A stretch of DNA of 64,000 nucleotides from Rhodococcus pyridinivorans (GCF_900105195.1 NZ_FNRX01000002.1:3596001-3660000), one strand, 5' to 3'. Positions 21,031 through 30,746 are shown, counted from the stretch's first letter. The notes: a model not told the origin generated them from the sequence alone. Made by a program: numbers and translations.

Positions 21031-22773
21031 CTAGCGGACGATCTGGCGGCGGTCGTCAGGGAGCCGGCGTGTGCGACCCGCCTTGTCGAGCCGGTCGAGC
21101 AACGGCAGGACCACCCGCCGTGTCGTTCCCAGGCGTTCGCGCGCGGCACTGGTCGTGAAGGGCTGGTCCAATTCGCCCAGCAGCTCCACGGCCGTGTCGG
21201 CGGCGTCGGGGAGCAGGACGATGCCCGGGCCCGCCCGCCACAACCGTCCGCTGCGTTCGGCCGCGCCGAGGGCCCGGTCGTCGAGGCCGAGCTCGCGTAG
21301 GCGATCGGCGGTCGGGGCCGCGAACGGGGCGGCCGACAGGTCGCGGCGCACCTGCTCGACGGCTTTGCGGATCTTCGGCGGTAGACCGTCGGCGCCGGGA
21401 GCGATCACCCGCCCCCCGACCACTTCGAGCGGAGGTCGCACCAGCGCCCGGACGAGGTCCGGTGTGGGAAGACGCAGCTGCGACGCCAGCACCGTCAACG
21501 GCGCCGCCGGATCCAGTGGATGGGTGCGGGCATGGGCCTGCACGAGTGTGGGCAGCCGGTCGGCGACGGTCTTCGCGAGACCGGGTGCGACGAGCCACGG
21601 CCCGACCGTCAGGTGCTCTCCCCGTGCGAGTGGGATGCCCAACTGTCGCAACCGTTGCCGGTGCAGGAGTCCGCGGCGGGCGAGTTCGTCGGCCAGGTGC
21701 GGCGTCCCGTCGGCCCCTGCCAGTTGCAGCGCGCGGCGTGCCGCCGCGCCGCGACGCCGGAATCGGGGTGGATCGGGGTCGAGAACGTCGGCTCGCCAGA
21801 TCATCCGGCGGCCCGGGTCGCGCAGCAACGCGCGGTCGCCGATCCGCAGGGGCAGCGGGCGGTCGAGGGTGAGCCGGACGAGATCGTCTGCCAGCGGACG
21901 GCACCGGACACCGACGTCCGCGGCTCCGATGTGCAGCACCGGAGCGACGGGCGGCCGGTCGTCGCCGCTGATCCGAACGTCGACGACGGTGGTGTGGTGC
22001 CACGCGCCGGGCGTGACGAGCACACTGCCCCGTCCCAGATCGTCGACCCGGCCGGTGAGATTGAGGGCGACCCTGGCCACGCCGCTCACCGCGCTCCGGT
22101 CGCGACCGAGTGCCTGCACGCTGCGGACCCGCAGCGGCGTGTCCCCCAGCACGAGGGTGTCCCCCACGCGCACCGTGCCCGCGGGAAGGGTTCCGGTGAC
22201 GACGGTTCCGGATCCACGCACGGTGAACCGGCGGTCCACCCAGAGCCGGACGTCGGCCTGCGGATCGGGGTCCGGAAGCGACGCGACCATCGTCGTCAGT
22301 GCGCTCCGGAGGTCGTCGAGGCCCATCCCGGTGCGCCCGCTCACGGCGACGACGGGCGCCCCCGCCAGACTCGTGCGGGCGACCTCCGCCGCGGCCCGCG
22401 CGGCCGCGGGTCCCGGATCGGCGAGATCGGCCCGGGTAACGGCGACGACCGCGTGGCGCACGCGGAGCGCGTCGAGTGCTGCGAGGTGTTCGGCCGCCTG
22501 CGGCATCCACGGATCGTCGGCGGCCACCACGAACAGCGCGGCCGGGACCGATCCCACTCCGGCGAGCATCGTCGTCAGGAATCGCTCGTGCCCGGGGACG
22601 TCGACGAAGGCGACCTCCCCCACCTCTGGCCAGGACGTCCAGCAGTAGCCGAGCTCGATGGTCAGTCCTCGTCGCCGTTCCTCGGCGAGCCGATCCGGGT
22701 TCGCACCGGTGAGCGCCTCGACCAGCGTCGACTTGCCGTGATCGACGTGACCGGCGGTCGCGACGACCTGCAT
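21031..22773 (-). CDS. selB: Selenocysteine-specific elongation factor SelB
   Basis: A 580-residue translation GTPase that carries selenocysteinyl-tRNA to UGA codons marked by a SECIS hairpin. G1 is GHVDHGKST at residues 8-16 and G3 is DVPGHERF; G4 reads TRAD where TKAD is more usual. EF-Tu-like domains 2 and 3 follow, and the C-terminal third contains winged-helix repeats, the SECIS RNA-binding part that ordinary EF-Tu lacks. The ATG overlaps the selA stop (ATGA). Its client UGA is in the formate dehydrogenase gene at 25955, less than 4 kb away on the other strand. Confidence 0.95.
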   Translation of the reverse strand: MQVVATAGHVDHGKSTLVEALTGANPDRLAEERRRGLTIELGYCWTSWPEVGEVAFVDVPGHERFLTTMLAGVGSVPAALFVVAADDPWMPQAAEHLAALDALRVRHAVVAVTRADLADPGPAAARAAAEVARTSLAGAPVVAVSGRTGMGLDDLRSALTTMVASLPDPDPQADVRLWVDRRFTVRGSGTVVTGTLPAGTVRVGDTLVLGDTPLRVRSVQALGRDRSAVSGVARVALNLTGRVDDLGRGSVLVTPGAWHHTTVVDVRISGDDRPPVAPVLHIGAADVGVRCRPLADDLVRLTLDRPLPLRIGDRALLRDPGRRMIWRADVLDPDPPRFRRRGAAARRALQLAGADGTPHLADELARRGLLHRQRLRQLGIPLARGEHLTVGPWLVAPGLAKTVADRLPTLVQAHARTHPLDPAAPLTVLASQLRLPTPDLVRALVRPPLEVVGGRVIAPGADGLPPKIRKAVEQVRRDLSAAPFAAPTADRLRELGLDDRALGAAERSGRLWRAGPGIVLLPDAADTAVELLGELDQPFTTSAARERLGTTRRVVLPLLDRLDKAGRTRRLPDDRRQIVR

Positions 22774-24077
22774 CAGGATCCTTCGCGAGCGGCCACGCGC
22801 GTCACGGCGTCGATCAGCTCGCCGTCCTCGGCGGGGTCGACCGCGAGCAGGTCGAGCAGCAACCGGCCGCGTTCGACGCGGCCGACGACGGGGTGCTCAC
22901 CGAGCCGCAACGGAAGTGCGAGATGTTCGGGCAGGGCGATCGCGACGCTCGGCAGGACGACGTCCGGGGCGCCACCGCCCCCGACGACGCCGTCGGAGTC
23001 GACCACCTCGGGTTGGCACTCCGAGGGCAGCGCCACGCAGATCGCCTGTGCGCGGGCGCGGAGATCTTCCGGGCGGGAGGCCAGCGCCGACGCCACGGGT
23101 GGCATCGGTCCCGTCAGGGTCGCTTCGAGAGCGGCCAGGGTGAGCTTGTCGACGCGCAGCGCCCGCGCGAACGGGTCGCGCCGCAGGCGTTCCACGAGTT
23201 CGGCCCGTCCGAGCAGCAGGCCGGCCTGCGGACCGCCGAGGAGCTTGTCGCCCGAGGCGGTCACCAGGTCGGCGCCGGCACGCAGCGCGGTGGTGGCGTC
23301 GGGTTCGTTCGACAGCCGCGGATGCGGCGCGAGCAGACCCGATCCGATGTCGACCACGACGGGCGGTCCGAGTCCGGAGAGTTCCCGGACCGACACCGAC
23401 GACGTGAAGCCGCTGACGGTGAAGTTCGAGGGATGCACCTTGAGGACGAAGGCGGTGTCGTCGTCGACGGCCGCGGCGTAGTCGCTCAGGCGCACGCGGT
23501 TGGTGGTGCCGACCTCACGCAGCGTCGCGCCCACGGATTCCAGCAGTTCCGGGATCCGGAAGCCGTCACCGATCTCGACCAGCTCGCCCCGTGCGATCAC
23601 GATCGAGCGACCACCGCGTGTGAGCACCCGGGTGACCAGGGCGAGAGCTGCGGCACCGTTGTTGACGACGTGGATGCCGCCGGCGTCGGGTACCTGTTCG
23701 GCGAGTGCTTCGAGGGCGCCGCGTCCTCGCCGTCCGCGCCGACCGGTGGCCAGGTCGAGTTCGACGTCGGTGGCGCCCGCCGCGGTGGACACCGCCTCGA
23801 CCGCCGCTCGGGACAGCGGGGCGCGACCGAGATTGGTGTGCACCACCACGCCGGTCGCGTTGACGACGCGGCGCAGGGTGGTCGCCTGCTGCGGCAGCGA
23901 CGCGACCGCGACGTCGGCGACGGCATCGGGCCCGATCTCGCCGTCGCGGCACCGTTGCTGGGCCGCGACGACGGTCTGCTTGACCAGTCGGGCGCCGAGC
24001 CGGTCGACGGCCTCGCGCAGGCGCGGATCGGCCAGGACCTGGTCGGTGCGGGGAACGTCCCGCCTCGGATCCGGCAC
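22773..24077 (-). CDS. selA: L-seryl-tRNA(Sec) selenium transferase SelA
   Basis: A 434-residue pyridoxal-phosphate enzyme that converts seryl-tRNA(Sec) to selenocysteinyl-tRNA(Sec) using selenophosphate. The PLP lysine lies in SGDKLLGGPQAGLL, and VVHTNLGRAPLS is a conserved N-terminal block. I place the start at the GTG at 24077, preceded by GAGGAG four bases upstream. A longer in-frame ORF reaching 24161 would run through the selenocysteine tRNA and is rejected. The 5' end lies only 32 bases after the 3' end of tRNA-Sec, so selC, selA and selB probably share one transcript. Confidence 0.95.
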   Translation of the reverse strand: MPDPRRDVPRTDQVLADPRLREAVDRLGARLVKQTVVAAQQRCRDGEIGPDAVADVAVASLPQQATTLRRVVNATGVVVHTNLGRAPLSRAAVEAVSTAAGATDVELDLATGRRGRRGRGALEALAEQVPDAGGIHVVNNGAAALALVTRVLTRGGRSIVIARGELVEIGDGFRIPELLESVGATLREVGTTNRVRLSDYAAAVDDDTAFVLKVHPSNFTVSGFTSSVSVRELSGLGPPVVVDIGSGLLAPHPRLSNEPDATTALRAGADLVTASGDKLLGGPQAGLLLGRAELVERLRRDPFARALRVDKLTLAALEATLTGPMPPVASALASRPEDLRARAQAICVALPSECQPEVVDSDGVVGGGGAPDVVLPSVAIALPEHLALPLRLGEHPVVGRVERGRLLLDLLAVDPAEDGELIDAVTRVAAREGS

Positions 24078-24109
24078 GCGCTCCTCATCCCACGGTCGGC
24101 GAAAACTTT

Positions 24110-24204
24110 TGGCGGAGGCGGACGGGAATCGAACCCGCCCAGCCCAGATACTGGGCCACAACGGTTTTGAAGACCGCGACCGTCACCAGACGAGAACCAC
24201 CTCC
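24110..24204 (-). tRNA. selC: Selenocysteine tRNA (anticodon TCA)
   Basis: A 95-nt minus-strand tRNA with the oversized features of tRNA-Sec: an eight-pair acceptor stem (GGAGGTGG with CCGCCTCC), the anticodon TCA in loop CTTCAAA, and a long variable arm GGCCCAGTATCTGGGC. The T arm has GGTTCGATTCCC, the discriminator base is G, and the CCA end is encoded at 24110-24112. It reads the UGA codon at 25955 with SelB. It lies directly upstream of selA. Confidence 0.96.
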
Positions 24205-24214
24205 GCGCTCACCC

Positions 24215-24238
24215 TAACCGAAGTCGGGCCCTCGGTTA
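24215..24238. promoter_or_regulatory. Inverted repeat in the selC/selD divergent promoter region
   Basis: TAACCGA and TCGGTTA form a perfect 7-base inverted repeat with a 10-base spacer in the short gap between tRNA-Sec and selD. Both transcripts must start in or near this gap, so it could bind a regulator of both. No specific protein can be named. Confidence 0.35.
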
Positions 24239-24262
24239 CGACTCGCCCGTATGTTTGGGTTC

Positions 24263-25285
24263 ATGACCGCACACGTCGACTTTCCCGAGGGCGCCATCCG
24301 ACTCACCCAGTACGCCGCCGGCGGCGGGTGCGCATGCAAGGTTCCGCCGGGTGAACTCGAGCGGGTGCTCGGCGGTCTGCAGGGTGGACGGGCCTCCGGC
24401 GAACTGTTGGTGGGTGTGGAGAACGGCGACGACGGAGCCGCGGTCCGGATCGATCCGGCGCCCGACGGGAGCGGCCGGGCCGTCATCGTGACGGCCGACT
24501 TCTTCACCCCGGTCGTCGACGACGCCTACGACTGGGGACGGATCGCCGCCACCAACGCCATGTCCGACGTCTACGCGATGGGTGGCACGCCGATCATCGC
24601 GGTCAACCTCCTGGGCTGGCCGCGCGAGCTCATCCCGTTCGAACTCGCCGCCGAAGTCATGCGCGGCGGCGCCGACGCGTGCGCCGAGGCGGGTGCCCAT
24701 CTCGCCGGCGGGCACAGCATCGACGACCGGGAGCCGAAGTACGGACTGGCGGTCACCGGTCTGGGCGATCCGGATCGCCTGCTGCGCAACGACGCTGCCA
24801 CGCCCGGCCTGCCGCTGACTCTCACCAAGCCGCTCGGTCTCGGCATCCTGAACAACCGCCACAAGGCCACCGGCGAGCGTTTCGAGGAAGCGGTCGCGGT
24901 GATGACGACACTCAACCGCGAGGCGGCACAACTTGCGCACGAGGCCGGTGTCCGCGCCGCCACCGACGTCACCGGTTTCGGTCTGCTCGGCCATCTGATG
25001 AAGATGATGCGGGCCAGCGGCACGACCGCCGTGATCGACTCCGCGGCCGTGCCGTACGTCGCGGGAGCGCGCGAGTCGCTCGCGGAGGGATTCGTGCCCG
25101 GCGGGAGCCGTCGCAATCTCGATTGGGTCCGCGAGCAGGTCGACTCCGAGGTGGACGACGACGAACTACTCCTGCTCGCCGACGCTCAGACGTCCGGCGG
25201 TCTCCTGGTCGTCGGGGAGCTCCCCGGCCATCCGGTCATCGGGGAGGTGGTCCCCGCGGGCGAACACGCGATCCGGGTGCGCTGA
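24263..25285 (+). CDS. selD: Selenophosphate synthetase SelD
   Basis: A 340-residue ATP-dependent enzyme making selenophosphate from selenide, the selenium donor for SelA. The N-terminal active-site loop reads GGGCACK: the catalytic position is a cysteine rather than selenocysteine, with the essential lysine three residues later. VTADFFTPVVDD and GGHSIDDREPKYGLAVTG are conserved SelD blocks. Another in-frame ATG lies at 24251; neither has a strong ribosome site, and I prefer 24263. It stands 102 bases upstream of the formate dehydrogenase gene on the same strand, making selD part of the enzyme's operon. Confidence 0.95.
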   Translation: MTAHVDFPEGAIRLTQYAAGGGCACKVPPGELERVLGGLQGGRASGELLVGVENGDDGAAVRIDPAPDGSGRAVIVTADFFTPVVDDAYDWGRIAATNAMSDVYAMGGTPIIAVNLLGWPRELIPFELAAEVMRGGADACAEAGAHLAGGHSIDDREPKYGLAVTGLGDPDRLLRNDAATPGLPLTLTKPLGLGILNNRHKATGERFEEAVAVMTTLNREAAQLAHEAGVRAATDVTGFGLLGHLMKMMRASGTTAVIDSAAVPYVAGARESLAEGFVPGGSRRNLDWVREQVDSEVDDDELLLLADAQTSGGLLVVGELPGHPVIGEVVPAGEHAIRVR

Positions 25286-25387
25286 CCCCGACGGACATGC
25301 CGACACACCTGCACGGGATCCGGATTAACCGGCACGAAGCGCGGGTAGACGGTAACTTCGGAACGAGAGCGCAGGAAAGGAGCACCG

Positions 25388-28300
25388 ATGGCGGAGAAAG
25401 ACACGTCCCTCCCCTGGCCCGTCCTGCGCCAGTTCCTCGGTAAGGACCTGCTCGGACGCGGCAAGGCCGCACGGTCCCGTCGTACCGAGGAGATCGAACC
25501 GCGCACCTCCACCGCCGATCGTGTCGCCCGCAGCGTGTGCCCCTACTGCGCTGTCGGATGCGGACAGAAGATCTTCGTCAAGGACGAAAAGGTCGTCCAG
25601 ATCGAAGGCGATTCCGACAGCCCCGTGAACCGCGGGCGCCTGTGCCCCAAGGGCTCGGCGAGCAAGAACCTCGTCACCAGCGAGCTGCGAGAGACCCGGG
25701 TCCGCTACCGCCGGCCCTACGGCACCGAATGGGAAGACCTCGATCTCGACACGGCCATGGAGATGGTCGTCGACCGCGTGCTGAAGACCCGCCGCGAGAC
25801 CTGGCAGGAATTCGACGACAAGGGCCACCGTGTCCGGCGCACGATGGGCATCGCCAGCCTCGGCGGTGCCACGCTGGACAACGAGGAGAACTACCTCATC
25901 AAGAAGCTGTTCACAGCGATGGGGGCGGTCCAGATCGAGAACCAGGCCCGCATATGACACTCCGCCACCGTCCCCGGTCTGGGGACCAGCTTCGGGCGCG
26001 GCGGCGCCACCGGCTACACAGCCGACCTGGCCAACGCTGACTGCATCATCATCCAGGGTTCCAACATGGCCGAAGCCCACCCGGTGGGCTTCCAGTGGGT
26101 CGTGGAGGCCCAGAAACGCGGTGCCCGCGTCATCCACATCGACCCGCGCTTCACCCGTACCAGCGCGGTGGCGGACAAGCACGTCCCGATCCGGGTCGGC
26201 AGCGACATCGCCTTCCTCGGCGGCATCGTCAACTACATCCTGAGCAACGAGCTGGACTTCCGCGAGTACGTCGTCAACTACACGAACGCCGCGGTGCTCG
26301 TCAGCGACAAGTTCGAGGACACCGACGATCTCGACGGGCTCTTCTCGGGCTTCGACCCCGAGAAGCGGACCTACGATCCGACGAGCTGGCAGTACGACGT
26401 GGAGGACGAATCCGGCGACCTGCACAAGTCGCAGGCCAACGGCTCCGACGAGCACGCCGGGCATCGGGACACGGCCGCGGGCCTGCAGAACGAGTCGCAC
26501 GGCATGCAGACGGCGAGCCACCCGAGGCGCGACGAGACCCTACAGCACCCGCGGTGCGTCTACCAGGTGCTCAAGCGGCACTTCGCCCGCTACACCCCCG
26601 AGGTGGTCGAGCAGGTGTGCGGCGTCTCGCAGGAGGACTTCCTCGACGTCTGCCGCGCGTGGACCGAGAACTCCGGTCGGGAGCGGACGACGGCGCTCGT
26701 CTACAGCGTGGGCTGGACCCAGCACAGTGTCGGTGTGCAGTACATCCGCACCGGCGCGATCCTGCAGCTGCTGCTCGGCAACATGGGCCGCCCCGGCGGA
26801 GGCATCATGGCGCTGCGCGGTCATGCCAGCATCCAGGGCTCGACCGACATCCCGACGTTGTTCAACCTGTTGCCCGGCTACCTGCCGATGCCCGACGCGA
26901 ACAAGCACCACTCGTTCACGGACTGGGTCGACAGCGTGCGCAACCCGGGCAGCAAGGGTTTCTGGTCGAAGGCCGACGCCTACGCGGTGAACCTGCTCAA
27001 GGCATACTGGGGCGACGCGGCGACCGCCGACAACGACTACTGCTTCGACTACATGCCGAAGATCACCGGCGACCACGGCACCTACCGTTCGGTGCTCGAC
27101 ATGATCGATGGAAAGGTCAAGGGCTACTTCCTCCTCGGGCAGAACCCGGCCGTCGGCTCCGCCCACGGGCGCGCGCAGAGGCTCGGGATGGCGAACCTCG
27201 ACTGGCTCGTGGTGCGCGACCTGTTCGAGATCGAGAGCGCCAACTTCTGGAAGGACTCCCCGGAGATCGAGACCGGTGAGATCGTGACCGAGGAGTGCGC
27301 CACCGAGGTGTTCCTCTTCCCGGCGGCCTCCTACGCCGAGAAGGAAGGCACCTTCACGCAGACCCAGCGGATGCTGCAGTGGCGGGAGAAGGCCGTCGAG
27401 CCGCCCGAGGACTGCCGCTCGGAACTGTGGTTCTTCTACCACCTCGGCCGCATGATGCGGGAGCGTCTGGCCGAGTCGACCGACGAGCGCGACCGTCCGC
27501 TGCTCGACCTGGCATGGGACTACCCCGTGCACGGCGAGTACGACGAGCCGAGTGCCGACGCAGTGCTCATGGAGATCAACGGCTACGACGTCGCGACCCG
27601 TCGGCCACTGTCGTCGTTCACCGAGATGAAGAACGACGGCTCCACCCTCGGTGGCTGCTGGATCTACACCGGGGTCTACGCCGACGGCGTCAACCAGGCC
27701 AACCGGCGTAAGTCCCGGCACGAGCAGTCGTTCGTGGCTCCCGAGTGGGGCTGGGCGTGGCCGATGAACCGCCGCATCCTGTACAACCGGGCATCCGCCG
27801 ACCCCGAGGGCAGGCCGTGGAGCGAACGCAAGGCCTACGTGTGGTGGGACGAGGACGCACAGCAGTGGACAGGTGCGGACGTGCCGGACTTCGAGAAGAC
27901 GAAGCCGCCGAGCTACCGCTCCCCCGACGGCGCCGACGGTGTCGAGGCGCTCGAAGGGATCGATCCGTTCATCATGCAGGGCGACGGCAAGGGTGCCCTC
28001 TACGCCCCCCAGGGGCTCGTCGACGGTCCGATGCCGACGCACTACGAACCGGTGGAGTCGCCGTTCCGCAATCCGCTCTACGCGCAGCAGGCCAACCCGA
28101 CGCGCATGGAGTACCGGCGTGACGACAATCCGATGAACCCCTCACCGCCGGAAGAACACAGCGACGTGTTCCCCTTCGTGTTCACGACGAGTCGTCTCAC
28201 CGAGCACCACACCGCCGGCGGCATGAGCCGCTATCTCGAACATCTCGCCGAACTGCAACCGGAGATGTTCGTGGAGGTCTCCCCCGCCCTGGCGGCCGAA

Positions 28301-28786
28301 CGCGGACTCGAGCACATGGGCTGGTGCCACGTCGTCACCGCCCGCTCTGCGATCGAGGGCCGGGTCCTGGTGACCGAGCGGTTGCGTCCGCTGAAGGTGG
28401 AGGGACGGACCGTCCACCAGGTGTGGATGCCCTATCACTGGGGCAGCGGCGGCATGGTGACCGGCGACTCGACCAACGATCTGTTCGGAATCACGTTGGA
28501 CCCCAACGTGCTCATCCAGGAGACCAAGGTCGGTACGTGCGACGTCCGGGCAGGACGCCGACCGTCCGGAGCGGCACTGCGAGAGTACGTCGAGGGATAT
28601 GCGCGGCGGGCCGGGGTAACCGATCACGTGTACCCACCCATCGTGACGGTCCCGGACGGCGATACAGCCTCGGACGACCCACGTGCCCCGGAGGCCTCGG
28701 ACGACCCACGTGCCCCGGAGGCCTCGGACGACCCACGTGCCCCGGAGGCCTCGGACGACCCACGTGCCCTGGAGGAGGACGAGTGA
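25388..28786 (+). CDS. fdhA: Selenocysteine-containing formate dehydrogenase, molybdopterin subunit
   Basis: A 1,132-residue selenoprotein. Translation starts at ATG 25388 behind AGGAAAGGAG. The in-frame TGA at 25955-25957 (codon 190) is read as selenocysteine: context NQARI-Sec-H, then TVPGLGTSFGRG, aligns with the Sec site of the E. coli FdnG type (NQARV-Sec-H), and the frame continues without a break to 28786. Cys51, Cys54, Cys58 and Cys86 bind a [4Fe-4S] cluster (CPYCAVGC, LCPKG). The subunit oxidises formate to CO2 at a Mo or W bis-pterin centre. No Tat twin-arginine signal is present, so it probably faces the cytoplasm. The acidic C-terminal tail is made of four copies of a nine-residue repeat. 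Gene callers treating TGA as stop would split it at 25957 and 26066. Confidence 0.96.
25955..25986 (+). promoter_or_regulatory. Bacterial SECIS element with Sec codon UGA
   Basis: The UGA (25955-25957) is followed after 12 bases by a perfect six-pair stem GTCCCC / GGGGAC (25970-25975 and 25981-25986) closed by loop GGTCT. In the E. coli fdhF SECIS the spacing is 11 bases and the loop contains the same GGUCU with the guanine and uracil contacted by SelB. The hairpin lies inside the coding sequence, as usual in bacteria. Confidence 0.93.
28667..28774 (+). repeat. 27-bp direct repeat, four copies, in the fdhA C-terminus
   Basis: Four consecutive 27-base units beginning GCCTCGGACGACCCACG, identical except for one late substitution in the last copy. 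They encode a nine-residue acidic repeat (ASDDPRAPE) forming the C-terminal tail of the formate dehydrogenase large subunit, just before the overlap with the next gene. Copy number is likely to vary between strains. Confidence 0.97.
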
Positions 28787-29694
28787 CGGGTCCCAACAGC
28801 TTCTTCGGACCGATCGACCCGGCACCCGATGCCGGGTACGAGGATCCGCCGGCTCGCAAGGGCTTCTTCACCGACACCAGTGTGTGCATCGGGTGCAAGG
28901 CCTGCGAGGTGGCCTGCAAGGAGTGGAACGACGTCCCCGAGAACGCCTTCGCGATGCTCGGCACCTCGTACGACAACAGTCATTCGCTCAACGCCAATCA
29001 GTGGCGGCACGTCGCCTTCATCGAGCGCCCTGCGGAGTCGAAACCGCCGGTCTCGCTGGGGATGCCGACCGTCGGCGCGACCCCGACGGAGCTTCCGGAG
29101 GAGGAGAAGCCGGACTTCCGCTGGTTGATGTCCTCGGACGTGTGCAAGCACTGCACCCACGCGGCGTGCCTCGACGTGTGCCCGACCGGGTCGCTGTTCC
29201 GCAGCGAGTTCGGCACGGTGGTCGTGCAGGACGACATCTGCAACGGCTGCGGATACTGCGTCGCTGCGTGCCCGTACGGCGTCATCGACCGTCGCAAGGG
29301 TCCAGAGGGCGACCCGAAGGTCGGTATCGCCCAGAAGTGCACGCTCTGTTACGACCGGCTCACCGACGGCCAGACCCCGTCCTGCGCGCAGGCGTGCCCC
29401 ACGGAGTCGATCCAGTACGGCGACGTCGAGGAACTGCGCGCTCGCGCCGAGGAACGACTGGCCGCCCTGCACGAGCGCGGCGTGAGCGAGGCACGACTCT
29501 ACGGCAACGATCCCGAGGACGGGGTCGGCGGGACCGGCGCCTTCTTCCTGCTCCTCGACGAACCGGAGGTCTACGGCCTGCCGCCGGATCCGGTGGTGAC
29601 GACCAAGGATCTGCCGGAGATGTGGACCCGCGCCGCAGTGGCAGCGGTCGCGATGCTGGCGGGCGCCGCCGCGTCGTTCCTGAGGAGGCGCTGA
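28783..29694 (+). CDS. fdhB: Formate dehydrogenase iron-sulfur subunit
   Basis: A 303-residue ferredoxin-type subunit. Four cysteine groups for [4Fe-4S] clusters are visible: CIGCKACEVAC, CKHCTHAACLDVC, CNGCGYCVAAC and CTLCYD with a later CAQAC. A hydrophobic C-terminal segment (VAAVAMLAGAAASFL) could anchor it in the membrane. It relays electrons from the selenocysteine subunit to the NrfD-type partner. It starts at a GTG overlapping the fdhA stop (GTGA) and overlaps the next gene by one base. Length and cluster pattern match the FdnH/FdoH type. Confidence 0.94.
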   Translation: MTGPNSFFGPIDPAPDAGYEDPPARKGFFTDTSVCIGCKACEVACKEWNDVPENAFAMLGTSYDNSHSLNANQWRHVAFIERPAESKPPVSLGMPTVGATPTELPEEEKPDFRWLMSSDVCKHCTHAACLDVCPTGSLFRSEFGTVVVQDDICNGCGYCVAACPYGVIDRRKGPEGDPKVGIAQKCTLCYDRLTDGQTPSCAQACPTESIQYGDVEELRARAEERLAALHERGVSEARLYGNDPEDGVGGTGAFFLLLDEPEVYGLPPDPVVTTKDLPEMWTRAAVAAVAMLAGAAASFLRRR

Positions 29695-30713
29695 TGACCC
29701 AGGTGCAGCACGGCGGCAGCCCGGGCAACCCCCGCCGGTCCGGAGGTGGTCGCGGCGGCGACCGGGTGATGGTGCCGGAGGCCGACTTCGAGTCCTATTA
29801 CGGACGCCAGATCGTGAAGCCGGCCCCGTGGGAACACGACATCGCGATCTATCTGTTCACCGGCGGCGTGGCCGCGGGCAGCTCGCTGCTCGCCGCGGGT
29901 GCCGATCTCACGGGGCGGCCCGCCCTGCGTCGCGTCGCCCGATTCGGTTCGCTCACATCGCTGCTCGTCAGTGTCGGTGCGCTGGTTCACGATCTCGGCA
30001 AACCGAGCCGCTTCCTCAACATGCTGCGAGTCGCCAAACCGACCTCCCCGATGTCGGTCGGTACGTGGATCCTGTCGCTGCACGGTCCGTTCGCGGGCGT
30101 CGCGGCGGCCGCGGAGATCGCCGCGATGCTCCCCGCTCGGTGGAAGCGCGGGCCGGTGCGCCTGCTGCTCGCCCTGGGCCGGCCCGCCGGGATCGTGGGT
30201 GCACTGACGGCACCGCCGGTCGCCGCCTATACCGGAGTCCTGTTGTCCGACACCGCAACCCCAGCCTGGCACTCCGCCTTCAAGGAAATCCCCTTCGTGT
30301 TCTGTGGGTCGGCAGCGGCCGCATCGGGTGGTCTCGGACTGCTGGGTGCGCCGGTCGCCGAGGCCGGGCCGGCACGCGCCTTCGCCGTCGGCGGTGCGCT
30401 CGTCGAACTCGCGACCGAGCAGCAGATGGAGAAGTCGATGGGCCTTTCGGCCGAGACGCTCCACCAGGGCCGCCCCGGGCGACTGATGAGGGCCAGCAAG
30501 GCATTGACGGTGGCCGGCGCGCTCGGCGCACTCGCCGGCCGCCGCAATCGCGTGGTATCGGCAGTGTCCGGTGCCGCTCTCATGGCCGGTTCGCTGTGCA
30601 CGCGACTCGGCGTCTACGAGGCCGGCATCGCGTCGGCGAAGGATCCCAAGTACACCGTCGTTCCCCAGCGTGAACGAGTCGATCGCGGGGAACCCGTTCG
30701 TTACCGCAGCTGA
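29694..30713 (+). CDS. NrfD/PsrC-type membrane subunit of formate dehydrogenase
   Basis: A 339-residue polytopic membrane protein of the NrfD (polysulfide reductase membrane subunit) family. A hydrophilic N-terminus including FESYYGRQIVKPAPWEHDI is followed by about eight hydrophobic segments, with HDLGKPSRFLNMLR being a family hallmark. NrfD-type subunits exchange electrons with quinone and carry no haem, unlike the FdnI cytochrome b subunit of enterobacterial enzymes. It overlaps fdhB by one base (TGATG). It completes a three-subunit quinone-linked formate dehydrogenase. Confidence 0.9.
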   Translation: MTQVQHGGSPGNPRRSGGGRGGDRVMVPEADFESYYGRQIVKPAPWEHDIAIYLFTGGVAAGSSLLAAGADLTGRPALRRVARFGSLTSLLVSVGALVHDLGKPSRFLNMLRVAKPTSPMSVGTWILSLHGPFAGVAAAAEIAAMLPARWKRGPVRLLLALGRPAGIVGALTAPPVAAYTGVLLSDTATPAWHSAFKEIPFVFCGSAAAASGGLGLLGAPVAEAGPARAFAVGGALVELATEQQMEKSMGLSAETLHQGRPGRLMRASKALTVAGALGALAGRRNRVVSAVSGAALMAGSLCTRLGVYEAGIASAKDPKYTVVPQRERVDRGEPVRYRS

Positions 30714-30746
30714 GATCCGGCTCGCGGGCAGGACGAAGGAGAACGC

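Noticed and set aside
24078..24161. Extended selA start at 24161
   Set aside because: It would translate through the tRNA-Sec gene; the GTG at 24077 with GAGGAG fits the family N-terminus.
25958..26065. Possible pseudogene break between two formate dehydrogenase ORFs
   Set aside because: The TGA is in the exact Sec position of the family, the frame is maintained, a SECIS hairpin follows, and all Sec-insertion genes are adjacent.
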